A stretch of 64,000 bases of DNA, taken from Pelomyxa schiedti. Its lineage: Eukaryota > Evosea > Pelobiontida > Pelomyxidae. The stretch's first letter is position 1, and every line of letters begins with the position of its first letter. The notes under the pieces were generated by a model. The model was not told the origin of the DNA, did no database searches, and saw only the letters and a program-made list of their open reading frames with translations. Of this stretch, positions 47,810 through 59,521 are shown in pieces. The translations under genes and the position numbers were made by a program. Location of the stretch: positions 1 through 64,000 of the forward strand of contig JAHLWZ010000231.1 in the NCBI GenBank assembly GCA_020536535.1, read 5' to 3'.

Positions 47810-49727
47810 ATGGCGGCTGTGGGGGTGTCAACGGGTGGTGCGGCGAGTGACGCGACGCCGATGGACGACAAGGCCAAGTGGGTAGATTTAAACAAAGTCG
47901 TTGGGCGCTACGGTCCTTTGGCTGGCCCGGTATTACTGGTTTTTTTTTTTTTTTTGAGGCCTTTTTTTTCTCGCCACACACCCCCTTTTTTTTCAGCTTT
48001 TGTCCTTATGGTTGTCAGGATTTTCAAGTGGAAGGTGCGTTGCAAAGATTGCATGACTTCCCTGTTCTTGTGGTAAGCCTATTTGTTGTCACTTATGTTA
48101 TTTTACTTGTTGTGCAGGTTGGAGCAGGCGGGCTTGGGTGTGAGCTTCTCAAGGACTTGGCTTTATCAGGTTTTTGCAACATACACGTGATCGATATGGA
48201 TACGATTGAGGTTCAACTTCTTAATGCTTCATTGCCCTTAATCTTGCAAATACACAGTATTCGAACTTGAACAGACAATTTTTATTCAGGTACTCACCCG
48301 TTTCATTCTCAATACACTTAATAAGGTACAGGGCAACAGATGTAAAACGTCCTAAGGCCACTGTGGCTGCAGAGTTTATAAACAGGTGGGCGTTTTATCT
48401 ATCTATAATAAGGGTGGACGCGGCTTTACAATTAAGCCTTAGAAATTATCTACACTTCGTCCCAGGCGTATCACGGGAGCAAATGTAGTTCCACATGTAT
48501 GCATGCTGCAGAGCAAGCCAGCTTCCTTTTATAAACAATTTAAACTCGTAATTTCCGGCTTGGACTCTATTCCTGCTCGCAGGCATGTTCATCCATTTTG
48601 TTCAACTGAATAACTTCCTACAGGTGGCTAAATGCCATGCTGTGCAGTCTTGTAGAACGGGACTCTGAAGGAAACGTTGATCCTTTTACAATCATTCCTC
48701 TTATTGACGGTGGCACGGAAGGGTTCAAAGGTCACGCAAGGGTCATTCTTCCATACATCACTGCCTGCTTTGAGTGCGCCATTGACGCCTTTCCCCCACA
48801 GGTAGATTCAGGTTCTTTGCACTTGTATTTACTTATTCTCCAGACGAAATACCCTATCTGTACTATAGCGTCAGAGCCACGTCTTCCGGAACACTGCATT
48901 GAGTGGGCGTCACAGGTAAATACCCCTCGCCAGCCCCAACACTTATTTTCTTCATAGATAGCATGGAAAAGCCCCGACTTCCCGAAACCCTTCCCCCCAG
49001 GTACCAAGCTTGACGCTGATGATCCACAACACATAAGTTGGGTTTACGAACAAGCACTTGCGAGAGCCACAGAAAAAGGGATATCGGGTGTAACATTGGT
49101 GTGCAGTTTTGCTACCTGTCAATTACTTAGTTCTTCACAGAGGCTTACATTGGGAGTGTGCAAAAACATCGTGCCAGCCATTGCTTCAACTAATGCAATC
49201 ATCTCTGGTATCTATTTGTCTTGTTCATAATATTCGACTGCACTCACCACTTTTCCAAGCTGCCTGCGCAAACGAAGCTCTGAAGTTTGCCACTTCGTGC
49301 TCACAGTCACTTGAAAACTACATGATGTACAATGGAGGCGTTGGCGTGTATACCTACACATTCGAGTACACGAAAAAAGAAAACTGCCTAGCCTGTGGAT
49401 CCAAAACGTATTCCGGCCCCATTCTCTCATCCCTCACTCACACCATGTAGTGCACTGTACACCATACCTAGAACCACAAAGTTGGCGGAGCTTATTGAGC
49501 AGCTGCGAACTGACCCGCGGCTCCAAATGCAATCACCAAGCCTTATTATTCCCGGGGGAGGGATGCTCTTCATGCAAAGCCCAGAGCCTCTGAGGGAGGC
49601 CACGCTGCCAAACTTGGAGAAGACACTGGAGCAGTTGCTCGGAGCCACCGGCAATGATGACGTCAGCGTCAGCGATCCCTCACTGCCCTCCCTCAACCTC
49701 AGGCTTTCAGTGCAGTTCTCAGACTGA
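47810..49727 (+). CDS. uba3: NEDD8-activating enzyme E1 catalytic subunit UBA3
   Basis: Multi-exon; ATG at 47810, TGA ending 49727. In order: the adenylation nucleotide-binding loop [66 protein letters not shown]; then the catalytic-Cys region [14 protein letters not shown] and [17 protein letters not shown]. Near 49160 comes [13 protein letters not shown], then [19 protein letters not shown] with a zinc CxxC. A C-terminal ubiquitin-fold segment ends after [14 protein letters not shown]3 forms adenylate and thioester with NEDD8 and passes it to UBC12; its partner would be APPBP1/NAE1. Introns are short. The C-terminal part has an Asp/Ser-rich insert between LEQLLG and LNLRLSV. Confidence 0.94.
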
Positions 49728-49783
49728 GAACGAAGGCACAGCACCAAATGATCGGATGAGTGACTTGCTTCCTTTTTTTTTTT

Positions 49784-49847
49784 CTGACGAGAGGAGAAAA
49801 GAAAAACCCTGAAGCGTTTAACCTGCCCAAATTGCAAATTGAAGAAA
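49784..49847 (+). repeat. 64-base direct repeat, copy 1
   Basis: Begins CTGACGAGAGGAGAAAAG after a T tract and ends GAAGAAA. It differs from copy 2 at 51663-51726 by two bases. Copy 1 lies 56 bases after the uba3 stop codon. Confidence 0.9.
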
Positions 49848-50733
49848 CTACCACCAAAAAACCCCATCAACCAACTTGGCATCATCATTAAAAAAAAACT
49901 GGGAACTTACAACTAAAAAACTTGGGAACTTACAACAAAAAAAAACTAACAACAAAAAAAAAGACGGTAGTCACGTGCCGATAGTCACGTGCCGATACAC
50001 ACTGTTCTTTTACTCAGCTACAGCCACAACAGTTCTGTTTTCCTACATAAATGGGGGTGGTTGCAAGTGCTCACGCTTTGTGCCGCTGCCACCAATATGG
50101 CTGCCGCTATTGGGATGATTCACTTTTGAAGGTTCTGGTTGGGCTCCTTTTTTTTTCCCTCCTCTTTGGTGGGGAGGGAAAGTAAAGTCCCAGGCAGCCT
50201 CCAAATTGCCTCAGTCCATTTGGCTGCTGCTGATTGATGACCAGCGGGCTCAGCTTGCTGCTGTCTCTCTGTCATGCATGCATGCTCCTCTCTCCATCCT
50301 CGTGACATTGTCATCATCGTACTCACAGTCATTTTTTCACTCACTTCTTCCTTCAGTCTCATCATTCATATGCAATCACTTCTTCAACCCCTGTCACAGG
50401 GGGATCAGCTGAACAAACAAGCCAGTTGGGTAACAGGTTTGTCAGACCTGTGTTCCAGTGGGATCACATTCTGGTGCCCACGTGCCTGTGCCGAATAGTA
50501 TTTGTTTACGTGTCGTGGGATTGGGCGCTGCTTGTGCTTTGTCGAGATGAACAACCGACCCAGCGTTTGTTTGGCATAATCCCCCCCCTCAGGTGGATTG
50601 ATTTCGCATCTTTTCGCTTGGCCATCACATGGCCATGCACATACAATCACATACATGGGCACCATCATCATCATCTCTCAGGGTTCCACCCACCACCATT
50701 TGTCACATTTTTTCGTCATCATCTTCATTCAGG

Positions 50734-50760
50734 TCAAATCAAATCAAATCAAATCAAATC
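50734..50760. repeat. (AAATC)n microsatellite
   Basis: About five tandem copies of a 5-base unit in non-coding sequence. Confidence 0.9.
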
Positions 50761-51662
50761 ACTCACCAACAGCCAATCCATCATCCATCCATCAATCATC
50801 GCTTGGTTGCTTTGGTTGCAAGTGCTCACACTTGGGATGCTTCACTTTTGCAACCTACACTTCCATACCAGAAATGTCCACTTCTGTACCCATGGAAACA
50901 ATGGGAGTACTCATTCCAAAAAATGTAAATGAAATGAATGTGCTAATTGTAAATTGTTTTATTATGGGTGGATCATGGGAACACAGAAGCAATGGTGTCG
51001 CCCTGTGATGGACCTCAGCATTGCATATTGCTGTCCCATCACACCTGGAAAATTGTTTTTTGACCTCCTGGGTGTTATTTTGCCCTGCAAGACGTTATTT
51101 TGGGAATAAAAGAAAGTGGCCACACAGTTATCCTTGCAGTGGACTGCAGTAGCTCCCAAGGGCACTTGGTTGTTGTCTGCATTATTTTTATGGAGTGGCA
51201 AACAAATTTCACCCTAATCTCATTGAATTCAGTCCTACATTGTGCTGCAGCTTCAAAGCAATCTTTTTTTCATTAGTCAGCTGCACAAGTAATGAGAATG
51301 CATACCTATTTGAGAGTATGTGATCTCCAAGCAACTCTATTCTGGCCACCATTACAGTTTGCTGCAAACCAGCACTGGCATGATAATCTGGCAATTCTAT
51401 TGAGAGATCCACGCCATTGGGGTGGCATCCAATCATTTCAGCACCCAAGTATTCTCTCTCTTTTGGCGGATTTCTGTTCATTTATTAGGTGGAGATCAAG
51501 AAATTATTCTTACCTGACATGACACCCATGCATTCTTTATCTCTCACAACAATGACTTAGGCAATGTGGGCAATAACACACTGCACTGAAGTCCCAAAGA
51601 AGCCCACAAGTCCATTCTCTGGTGACCGGCGGTGCGGTGTTCTGGGTGGACCTTTTTTTTTT

Positions 51663-51726
51663 CTGACGAGAGGAGAAAAGAAAAACCCTGAAGCGTTCAA
51701 CTTGCCCAAATTGCAAATTGAAGAAA
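51663..51726 (+). repeat. 64-base direct repeat, copy 2
   Basis: Same orientation as copy 1, also preceded by a T tract. The repeat pair encloses about 1.8 kb without genes. Confidence 0.9.
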
Positions 51727-51977
51727 AATAAAAAAAAAAGAATTTTTGACGAAAACTGATGATGGTATAGTGTCGTTTCCCAGGGATGAAGAAAGAGAGC
51801 AAACAAAGTTAGTTAGTCCGCTTATTGCTGTGGTCGGTTTGTACTCACGAGTTTTTCCCCGCTTTTGTTTTTGTTGCTTGTGGTTGGGTGCATTTCCTTT
51901 TCTTCTCTCCCGCCCTTTTTTTTTCTTTCTCCCTTTGTTCTATACCCATTTTCTATGTTAGTTTTGTTGACTGTGCT

Positions 51978-53352
51978 ATGGCTGCGATGGACGAGATTAC
52001 ACGAGACAATCACGGGTGCTCATTTGTTGATGGACAAGAAATGTATACACAAGTTGTGTCATGGTTCAAGACCGGAGACAAGGAGTCTTTATTGACAGAA
52101 GCCGAGGAAAGGGATATTGACACAGGGTGGTGTGGGACCTTGGGGGATTGTGTAGTTTCGCTCTTCCATGGGGTTCTAAAGGAGCCGCTTTACCCACTTA
52201 TGACTTTGCTTGTCATTCCTATCATGCACGAGGCAAGTGGTCCAAAGCAGATGGATATTCACCAGATTTTCGAGAGCGGTGTTCAGTTTGCTAGAGATGA
52301 TCCTGCTCAGGATGCAATCATGGACTGCTTTTTTCAGAGGGATGACGGTATACTAGAAGTCGCTTTCACAAGGTCTAGCACGGCACTCCAAGCACTAATT
52401 GATTGGAATGGCTCTGGTACTCCTTGCTGCCTGAAATCGAGGATTCCTCACCCTGCAGTCACAATGTTACCACTATCCCGAGAAGAACAGATCCCACACC
52501 TGCAAGATCTCGAAGCTCTAGGCACACAGGAGAGGCACTATAAAGCTTCCGAAGCTCAGGATATACTCTTCATGCACGGGATGTCAACAGAACCTAAGGT
52601 CCTGATCACGGTCGAAACTCGGCTTCTTTTAATGACACAGTAAGCCGGGCTTAACTTTAAGTTTGTCTGAAAGTTTTTTTTTTTACCTAGGCACAATCCA
52701 TCTTTGAACCACATACCTAACATGGAGATAGTTCATGGATACTTACCGGTACCTCCAAAGCCAACAGCAGCTGTTGGTAAGTGTTCTCAAAAACGAAAAA
52801 AAAGTTGTCTTGGATAAATTGACAAAAAAAAGGTTTTCTGAGGCGAGCAATTGACAAGATCACTGAAGAGTATTCATCCACCGGAATAAAGTACATCCTA
52901 GGGTGAGTTTCAAAAATAACTGTAGATTTTAATTTGTATCTAAATCTCTACTAGGAATAATCAGGCGTTTTTACAACAACTTTGCCACCTCGAGAACAAT
53001 GATGATACCCTGATGGCAACTTATCAGGCGGCCACCGAAGATACTGGCTCAAAATTGCTTGGGAGCGTTCAGCTGACACCAAAAGATAGTGACCTACGAT
53101 CAATACAGGCGGCTGTATGATACTCTCACTGTTTACATAAACAATTCCCGTGCATTAAGATAACCATAAAACAGGTGCAGAGGAGGAATATCTGCTACCA
53201 CAGTGGTGCCCAGCCGGCGGTCCTGTATGGTTACTTGTGCGCCCTCTGCCATCGCCACTACAATGCCAAGGCAGAAGCACATGGCTCACCAGCAATAGTA
53301 GTAGCAATTTCCACCAACCACGAGCACTGTTCCAAAGCCAAACGCACTTAGA
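51978..53352 (+). CDS. Unrecognised protein
   Basis: Starts at ATG 51978. The first exon runs to about 52640 and reads an acidic, folded-looking sequence (QEMYTQVVSWFKTGDKESLL; PLYPLMTLLVIPIMHEA; DIHQIFESGVQFARDD). Three or four small exons follow, with FLRRAIDKITEEYSSTG and LQQLCHLENNDDTLMATYQA. An intron GTATGAT...AAACAG after 53114 joins in frame to a last exon with YLCALCHRHYNAKAE and a stop at 53352; without that splice the frame stops at 53120. I recognise no family. The Cys/His pattern at the end could bind metal, but this is weak. Confidence 0.6.
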
Positions 53353-53415
53353 AGCAACACCCCAACAACATTCACAAGGATTTATCCATGCAACCAAAAT
53401 TTTTTTGATTTGCCG

Positions 53416-54407
53416 ATGACAACGAAAAGAGAAGAGACGATGGAGGGCCGCGAAGTTTTGACAGCTCCTGAGTCCATCAACCTGCGTCACGATTGGGAAT
53501 TTTCGGGTAGGAGGAACGATGGCCTTTCGGAATCATAAAATGCATAAAAAAAACAACCGAGGCCAGTGAACACACACACACAAGCACAACACACAGTTAT
53601 TAAAATAAATAACTATCAAAGAGTACTCTTTAAAGATGGGGGTACTGAACCACACCGCGATCAACCACCGACCTAGCCGTAAAGCAGAAAAAGCAGCCCT
53701 ACTCGCCCACGCCGCGATCTCATTCTCTGGCAACCGACACAAACGATGCTGCGGGAAAAGCCAGTGGTGCATCTGGATCTGCTTCTAATGCTGCAGCTCA
53801 GAGACCGCGGGATGACGCCTCGATGTTTGACCTTCCAGTTCCGCGGTTGCGAACAACAGGGGGCAAGGAGGTGATACAGATTTACCATTTGAAACGCATC
53901 ACACCAGGTTTGGCTTTTTCTCCCTTGTGTGGCTGGTGGGAGGGCAATGTGATATACTACAGGCTTCATTAACTCAAATTCCCATAAGGACCAACTGTGG
54001 CAGCAGTTGAGAGGCAACATAAACCATCCTCCGCACCTCAAGTGGAATCCACTACGCTCTACGCAAAGAAACCACCAAAACCCTGGATGAAAGTAATCAC
54101 CGCAATCATCTCCGCTCTTGTGGCCATTTGCTTGTGGCTGTGGGCTCGTGCCAAGGTCTGGATTCCCCGCATAGTATCCAAGCTCAGGCCCCGCAAAGCC
54201 CAGCCAATACAAGTCAAAGGAGTCCCAATCCCGGGTGGTGTCAGGAAAACGGGATTCGCACCACCTATGCCCAAGACAACAAACACCAATGCACCCACAA
54301 AATTCACACCACATGCTGCTCCCTCATCCCCTGGTTCTTCGTTTGAAATGGCTGCATCAGCTTCCATGCCCACATTCAGGACAAACTTGTTGAACTCCAC
54401 CTCGTAA
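53416..54407 (+). CDS. Small single-pass membrane protein, unrecognised
   Basis: Three exons. The first, from ATG 53416, ends near 53503. The second is about 53683-53908; acceptor AAAGCAG gives the frame with TPRSHSLATDTNDAAGKASG. The third runs from about 53989 to the stop at 54407. The third exon encodes one membrane span (VITAIISALVAICLWLWA) flanked by basic residues on both sides. A Pro/Thr/Ser-rich tail with KLRPRKAQPIQVKG follows. There is no signal peptide, so a tail-side membrane anchor is likely. No family was recognised. Confidence 0.6.
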
Positions 54408-54685
54408 ATACATGAAGAAACCAAGAGAAGAAAAAACAAAACTTTTTTTTCCCTTTTGAGCATTGAGGGTGGCGTTGTCAAAGTTCTAGCGTTACGGAAT
54501 CAAAAATCAGGCCGATTTTGTCCTGTTTCCAAATTTCCTCAAAGTGCCTCTTTGCACACATGAATGAAACAAACACGGTCCTTCCATCTTTTACTGCAAA
54601 GCACTGCAAAAACCTGTTCAGGAAGGTAATTGTTTTTTTTTGGTTGTAAGTCAACTAAAATTCAATAATATAATGTAATAGGCTA

Positions 54686-57034
54686 TTACTTCATGGGTGT
54701 GGCAGACTCCTTGTTACTCAATATGTAGGTCAATTCTTTTGCTGGGACACCAACTAACTGTGTGTCACGGGTAGAAAATTGTTTGGCAGAGCCGAAGGAG
54801 GCACTCTGTTTGTATGTGTTTGTTGGCAGTAAACCAGCGGGGGTGGAACAAGTACCTGGAGTTTGACTTGCTCCTTTATCTGTTTCATCAAATCTTTGGT
54901 AGCAAATAAGAAGCTGGAGAAACCCAAGCATTTTTGAATATTTGGAAAACGAGTTGGAGAGAAGAGCGGGGGGGAAAAAAGAGAGATGACTGTTGTGGTA
55001 CGTACCATCAAGTGAAGGTGGGTGGATGCCCAACTTAGAAAAGTCCTTCACAATGACATTGAGATTTGGAGGCTCACTGAGAGATTCATGCTTTCCTATA
55101 AACGATACAGTTGTACCTCGGAATCCTTTTATAGAAGATTACCATTAAGAGTGCAAATTAATACTACCTTCTTCAATGTCATAGTTAGACGGAAAAGGAA
55201 TAGACAAGCCTATCACATGGGTTTAGTGGAAGGCTTGAACTGGAATTCTGACCATAATGAAGATTATTGTAGGTTGTCATCTGGTCGACATCATCATCTT
55301 CAGCAATCCAATTGAAGCTGTTCAATACACGAGAACATAAACCAGTAACAATGTCACAAGAGCTCGTGCTTCCAAAAGTGAGTGTGAATGCTTTATTCCC
55401 TTGAATTGCCCACCACTTTTTCATGGTTGTTGTTAGTGCTAAGAATTAGTTTGGTGGCATACTTGCATGAAGTGGTGCCCTTCAGCCAAGAGAGACGTGT
55501 CGAATGTAGATGCCATTCCTTGAATTCCATTGACGTTCACATCTGTGATATTAAGCTGACTTACCTGTTGTAGTTAGAAAAGAGCTTCTCGCTCAGTCAC
55601 CAAACCTGCATTTGGTCATACTGCATTGTAATAAGTCTAGGTGATGGTTAAAACGATCTGTTCATGCTAATCAAAAATACCTCGTGTACTGATTAAGAGA
55701 AAGTGGTGCAGCTAATTGTGATACATGAATGGATATTTTTATCAACACTCCAACATCATGTGGATCAGTGCTTAATGAGACAACTGATTTGAAGTCTGCA
55801 ACTATTTTGTCACAACAATCTGAATGAAAAATAAGGGTTAAATAATAACATTTCCAACCTCCCTTCACAAAAAAAAAAAATACTTGTATCCAAATCTGCT
55901 TTAATTTGGTTAGGCCAACCCTCAGGTACTCGGATCATGAACATATTCTCAAGGTTGTAGTAAGGTACGAGGTTAAAACTGGTCCACAGAGGTTTATATC
56001 TTTGCTTGACATCGGAAAGATCTAGTGAGGAAATGCATTCCTTGGCAAGCTCCAGGTGCCTCTGAAAGTCACTTGGACTATCTGGAGTTACATTCGAGGA
56101 AACAGCAATATATGTCAATATGAAGGCTTGGTCATGCTTCACGGTCCAAGCCTTGATAGGTAGGATGATAGTAAGTTGATATTTTCCATTGTTGCATATA
56201 ACGTTACCTGGTAGAATCCAATGGTAAGGCCCTCGTCAGGCTCGTCAGAAAAGTAAATACTGCAGTGGCCTGATTGTCCACCCAAGGAAATATCATCAAT
56301 GTCAACCTGGTAACAGCCAGTCAATGAATTTTGAAAAGAGGCACAGGAAACCTTATGGCCAAGCATTGCCTCCAAGTTTGCTTGTGAAAACTTTGTGAAG
56401 TCATTGAGGACCATAGGATTTCCTATTACAAGACGTGGGAAACACACAACAACACACAACAAAACAACAACAACAACAAAAAAAAAAAAAAAAAAGCAAA
56501 ATAGCAGCAAACAAAAGACAAAGCACAATAGACCCACAATGTATAATTACATTACACCAGTGGGCCCTCCAACCAAAACCCAAACAACCAAGTTCGGTGC
56601 GTACCCGTCAAGTCCTCGATCGTCACCGACACCCTTGGCGCCCTCGCGTACCTCGTCGCGAACTCCTCGTCCTCGTCCATGGCCCCTTCCCCGTCCCCGT
56701 CCCCGTCCCCTCCCTCCGTCTCTGCTCCCGCCTCCGCCTCCGCCTCCGCCCCTGCCGCTTTCTCCCGCTCCACATCCCCATCTCCGAGCCCATCGGCCAC
56801 GCACGACGCCGCGCTCAGTCCCCCGCCGCCGCCGCTGATGCCGTCACCCGACGCGGTCGAGGTTGCGCTGGGGGCTGGGCCCACGAGCACGAACTCGACC
56901 GAGTCCCCTGCTGGGTTGTCGCGCACCTCGCGAAGCCGCCAGCTCGCGGGCCGCCGCAGCTTGTACCCTACCGCGGGCCTCGTGTACCACGTGGTTGTGG
57001 CCGTCGTTGACGATGTGTCGCGGCTGTCACTCAT
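54686..57034 (-). CDS. Unrecognised multi-exon protein with disordered acidic N-terminus
   Basis: ATG at 57034. Exon 1 (to about 56610) starts with TWYTRPAVGYKLRRPASWRL, then has Gly-rich and Glu/Ala/Asp/Gly-rich low complexity, and ends at VSVTIEDLT. Exon 2 (about 56425-56308) reads NPMVLNDFTKFSQANLEAML. Later exons read ISLGGQSGHCSIYFSDEP, KAWTVKHDQAFILTYIAVSS and WTSFNLVPYYNLENMFMIRV, then KIVADFKSVVSLSTDP. The 3' end has YKQSASFGSAKQFSTRD and a stop at 54686. The pattern suggests beta-rich folded domains, but I cannot name a family. Exon joins after exon 2 are approximate. Confidence 0.55.
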
Positions 57035-57900
57035 AATGATGACCGAGGGGAATGGGGAAAAAAAGGAAAAAGGAGTGTTGTTCAATCTTGTTGCGAGAAG
57101 AGTCTCATCACTGTCAAGTATCTCCACAGATTCAACAGTCGTTGTGAAAACGACATCAATTCTAGCCGCGTTGTGCCATGGACCACAACCTTGATTACTT
57201 GGGGCACACAGAACAGACAGTGTGGATGCTGGTTGTTGCTATAGCCACTCTGAAGTCTAACTGGCCCCAGTTTGGGAGGTGGGAGCCCAGATTGGGCCCC
57301 ACTCTGGAAAAAACCCCCGCTTTGGCCAATTTGGAGCTTTTTCCACGGGGTCCAAATTGGGGGGGTCACTTTTTTTTGTTCTTAGGCGTGGGTGTAGTTT
57401 GGGAGGTGGGGTGCTGGGGCAGCATGTGTAGCCAGAGCCAGGGGTCCCAGGAGCACATGAAAGGATGCAGGAGAAAGGGGCTGGGGCTGGCATACTGCAC
57501 AGCACCTGGTTAGAAAGTGTGAGAACTCGAAAAAGAAAAACAGAGAAGATACCTGAAGTAAATCAAAACATACCACACACACAGTAGGATGTAGGAGTGA
57601 GGAAGCGGTGAGGGAGGCCAGGTCCAGCCACAGTATGTCATGCCATCCACACCTGCAAAATGGAGTTAGCAGAGTTGGGAAGAAGAAGAACAAGGTACCT
57701 TGATGTTATTCAGCTGTGGCTCCATCATTCCGGTTATCTGTCAGCATGTTAGCGGAGCCAATGATGGGTAAGGATATACCAGGGGCCAGGTCCGACTGAA
57801 GTCCACTTTGGAATCAGTGCTGTGCTCTCCACGTGACGGCCCAGATGCTAAGAAGCTGCAGCAACAACTGCTGGAATATTAGTCGACAATTGGAATACAG
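57035..57900. other. Intergenic, nothing recognised
   Basis: G-rich and C-rich patches (57240-57370) and short open frames without domain signal. The right end borders the integrase relic and may include more of the same decayed element. Confidence 0.35.
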
Positions 57901-58209
57901 ATAAGGGGGCACCAGACATACTAATATCTGATAGAGGAACCCACTTCTTGAATGATTTGGTGGTTCAAATGAAAACTCTATTCAACATTGAACACCGCAT
58001 AAGTTCAGCGTGCAGCCAAACAAATGGTATGGAGAAAGATTCAATAAGACACTATTGAGCATACTAAATATATGACAATAAGGAATGCTGGGATGAATAC
58101 TTGCAACTCATACTGGCGAGCTACAGATCAAGCCGAAACTCCGTAACAGGTATGTCTCCAGCTTTCCAAATCACCAAGAGAAGCACGCTGGGAAGGACCA
58201 TTTACTATT
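57901..58209 (+). mobile_element. Ty3/gypsy-like integrase relic, copy 2
   Basis: Same 309-base segment as 1-309 in inverted orientation. This copy keeps the catalytic-Asp block SDRGTHFL but loses frame after the Asn-Gly block and contains stops before the WDEYLQLILASYRSSRN stretch. Codons continue open to about 58318 (Lys/Asn-rich), which may be the end of the integrase. No LTRs, reverse transcriptase or gag were found nearby, so it is a fragment. Confidence 0.82.
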
Positions 58210-58923
58210 ACGGAAGGCAGGAGAAAATCTTTATCGGCAGGAAAATGAAAGAGGAGATCAACAACAACCCAAAACACACATACCCAAAGACAACAGTCAG
58301 CATGGCTAAAGGACTATGACTGCACAGGACGATAGTTGTGCGCTATGCCGTGTCCCCAAGGGTAGATCTAGATTGCTGTGACAAAGGCCGTTGGACAGCA
58401 AATATTAATATTAGAGTTGTGGATGCGGTATGTGGACGAGGGTGGTGTTTAGAACAACAAGTGTCAGAGAGCAAGTTCCAAGAATCATCGGGGAACTTGG
58501 TTCGGGACATAGCCGGCCATTCACAGGAACGGCCGGAGCGTTCATTCTAATGGCCTTTCCTTGAATCACCCGCCGTTGTACCACAGAAAGATTGTAAATA
58601 GGAATAATAACAAAAATAATTCTTCTTGATAGACACTATCACGCACACAACTCAAATGGGAACGAGAGTCCTATCACAAGTAGGAGTTGGGGAATTAATT
58701 ACTGTTTTTTGTTGTCACCCTTCTACGTTCTAGTACTTCGATCTACCGTCGTTTCTATCGCCTCCCATCCAAGTTGGCCCAGCGCAACCAAGTTGGTAGT
58801 TTCAGGAAATCGGCACCCTGGTCCAGACCATCTCGGAAAAAACACACCCACTTTTGCCCCACCCATAAAACTAGCGTGTGGCACGCGCTTGTGTCTCCAT
58901 GCTCTGGCATCCGGAATCCTTCT

Positions 58924-58950
58924 GAGGATTTTTTCGTAAAAAGAATCCTC
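58924..58950. repeat. Short near-perfect inverted repeat
   Basis: GAGGATT plus a T run on the left is mirrored by an A run and AATCCTC on the right with one bulge and a CGT centre. This could form a compact stem-loop. Confidence 0.7.
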
Positions 58951-59171
58951 TGGGATTGGCCAACAAAAAATGAGAAAAAGAAACAAGAACCGGGGAGGTG
59001 GTGGCATAAAACTACGGTTTGTCCCTGGGATGATACATCTGGGGGTCCTGGTTGGGCAACTTCCTGCCTGCCCTTTTTGGTGTGGGGGGGTGCTGTCTCA
59101 ACCAGCCGCCCACTGCCTCAGCCTGGGCAGCAACAGTGGGATGGATGGATGAATATTATTGTGAGCAGCAG

Positions 59172-59200
59172 CAGGCAGGCAGACAGACAGACAGACAGAC
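59172..59200. repeat. GCAG/ACAG microsatellite
   Basis: Tandem 4-base units, first GCAG then ACAG, in non-coding sequence. Confidence 0.85.
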
Positions 59201-59521
59201 TGACAAAGATCACCACACACACACACAACACCGCAGTTTGTCACTTCACTCCACCAAACCCTGGGGCACACAGAGGGGAATGGCTTGGCACCCAAGGCTG
59301 AGGTACATGTTTGCTTGACATGGGTGTTGTGACCACAATTGGGCTTGGTGCTTACACCCCATGCATTTTTACTGCATGCCACCACAATTTCCTAGATCCA
59401 TCAGATGTCAGGAAATTGGATTTTTTTTTTGTTGTTCTCTTTTGGCACAAGGCACACAAAATTTGGAGTTGTGTAACTTGGATAACAGGCAAATTGAATA
59501 GAACATAATGATTGAGAGCGA

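Larger units (their letters stand above)
49728..51977. other. Gene-free 2.2-kb region with several short repeats
   Basis: No coding gene is supported. It contains two copies of a 64-base element (49784-49847 and 51663-51726), a tandem pair of a unit containing CACGTG at about 49966-49996, and two diverged copies of a segment starting GGTTGCAAGTGCTCAC (50059-50128 and 50814-50850). An (AAATC)-type microsatellite lies at 50734-50760. Confidence 0.6.
58319..59521. other. Gene-free region with microsatellite and hairpin
   Basis: No supported gene. It contains a GCAG/ACAG-type microsatellite at about 59172-59200, a CA-rich tract after it, and a short inverted repeat at 58924-58950. Confidence 0.5.

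Noticed and set aside
49427..49888. Minus-strand open frame over the end of uba3
   Set aside because: The plus strand here is the conserved UBA3 C-terminus, so this is a shadow.
50700..50860. CRISPR-like array at the short tandem repeats
   Set aside because: The units are 4-5 base microsatellites without spacers, in a eukaryotic genome.
56679..57194. Pro/Ser/Ala-rich plus-strand open frame
   Set aside because: It is antisense of the acidic low-complexity exon of the minus-strand gene; no splice context supports it.
58709..59007. Open frames on both strands as a gene
   Set aside because: Both strands are open over the same bases and neither has a domain or supported splice sites.
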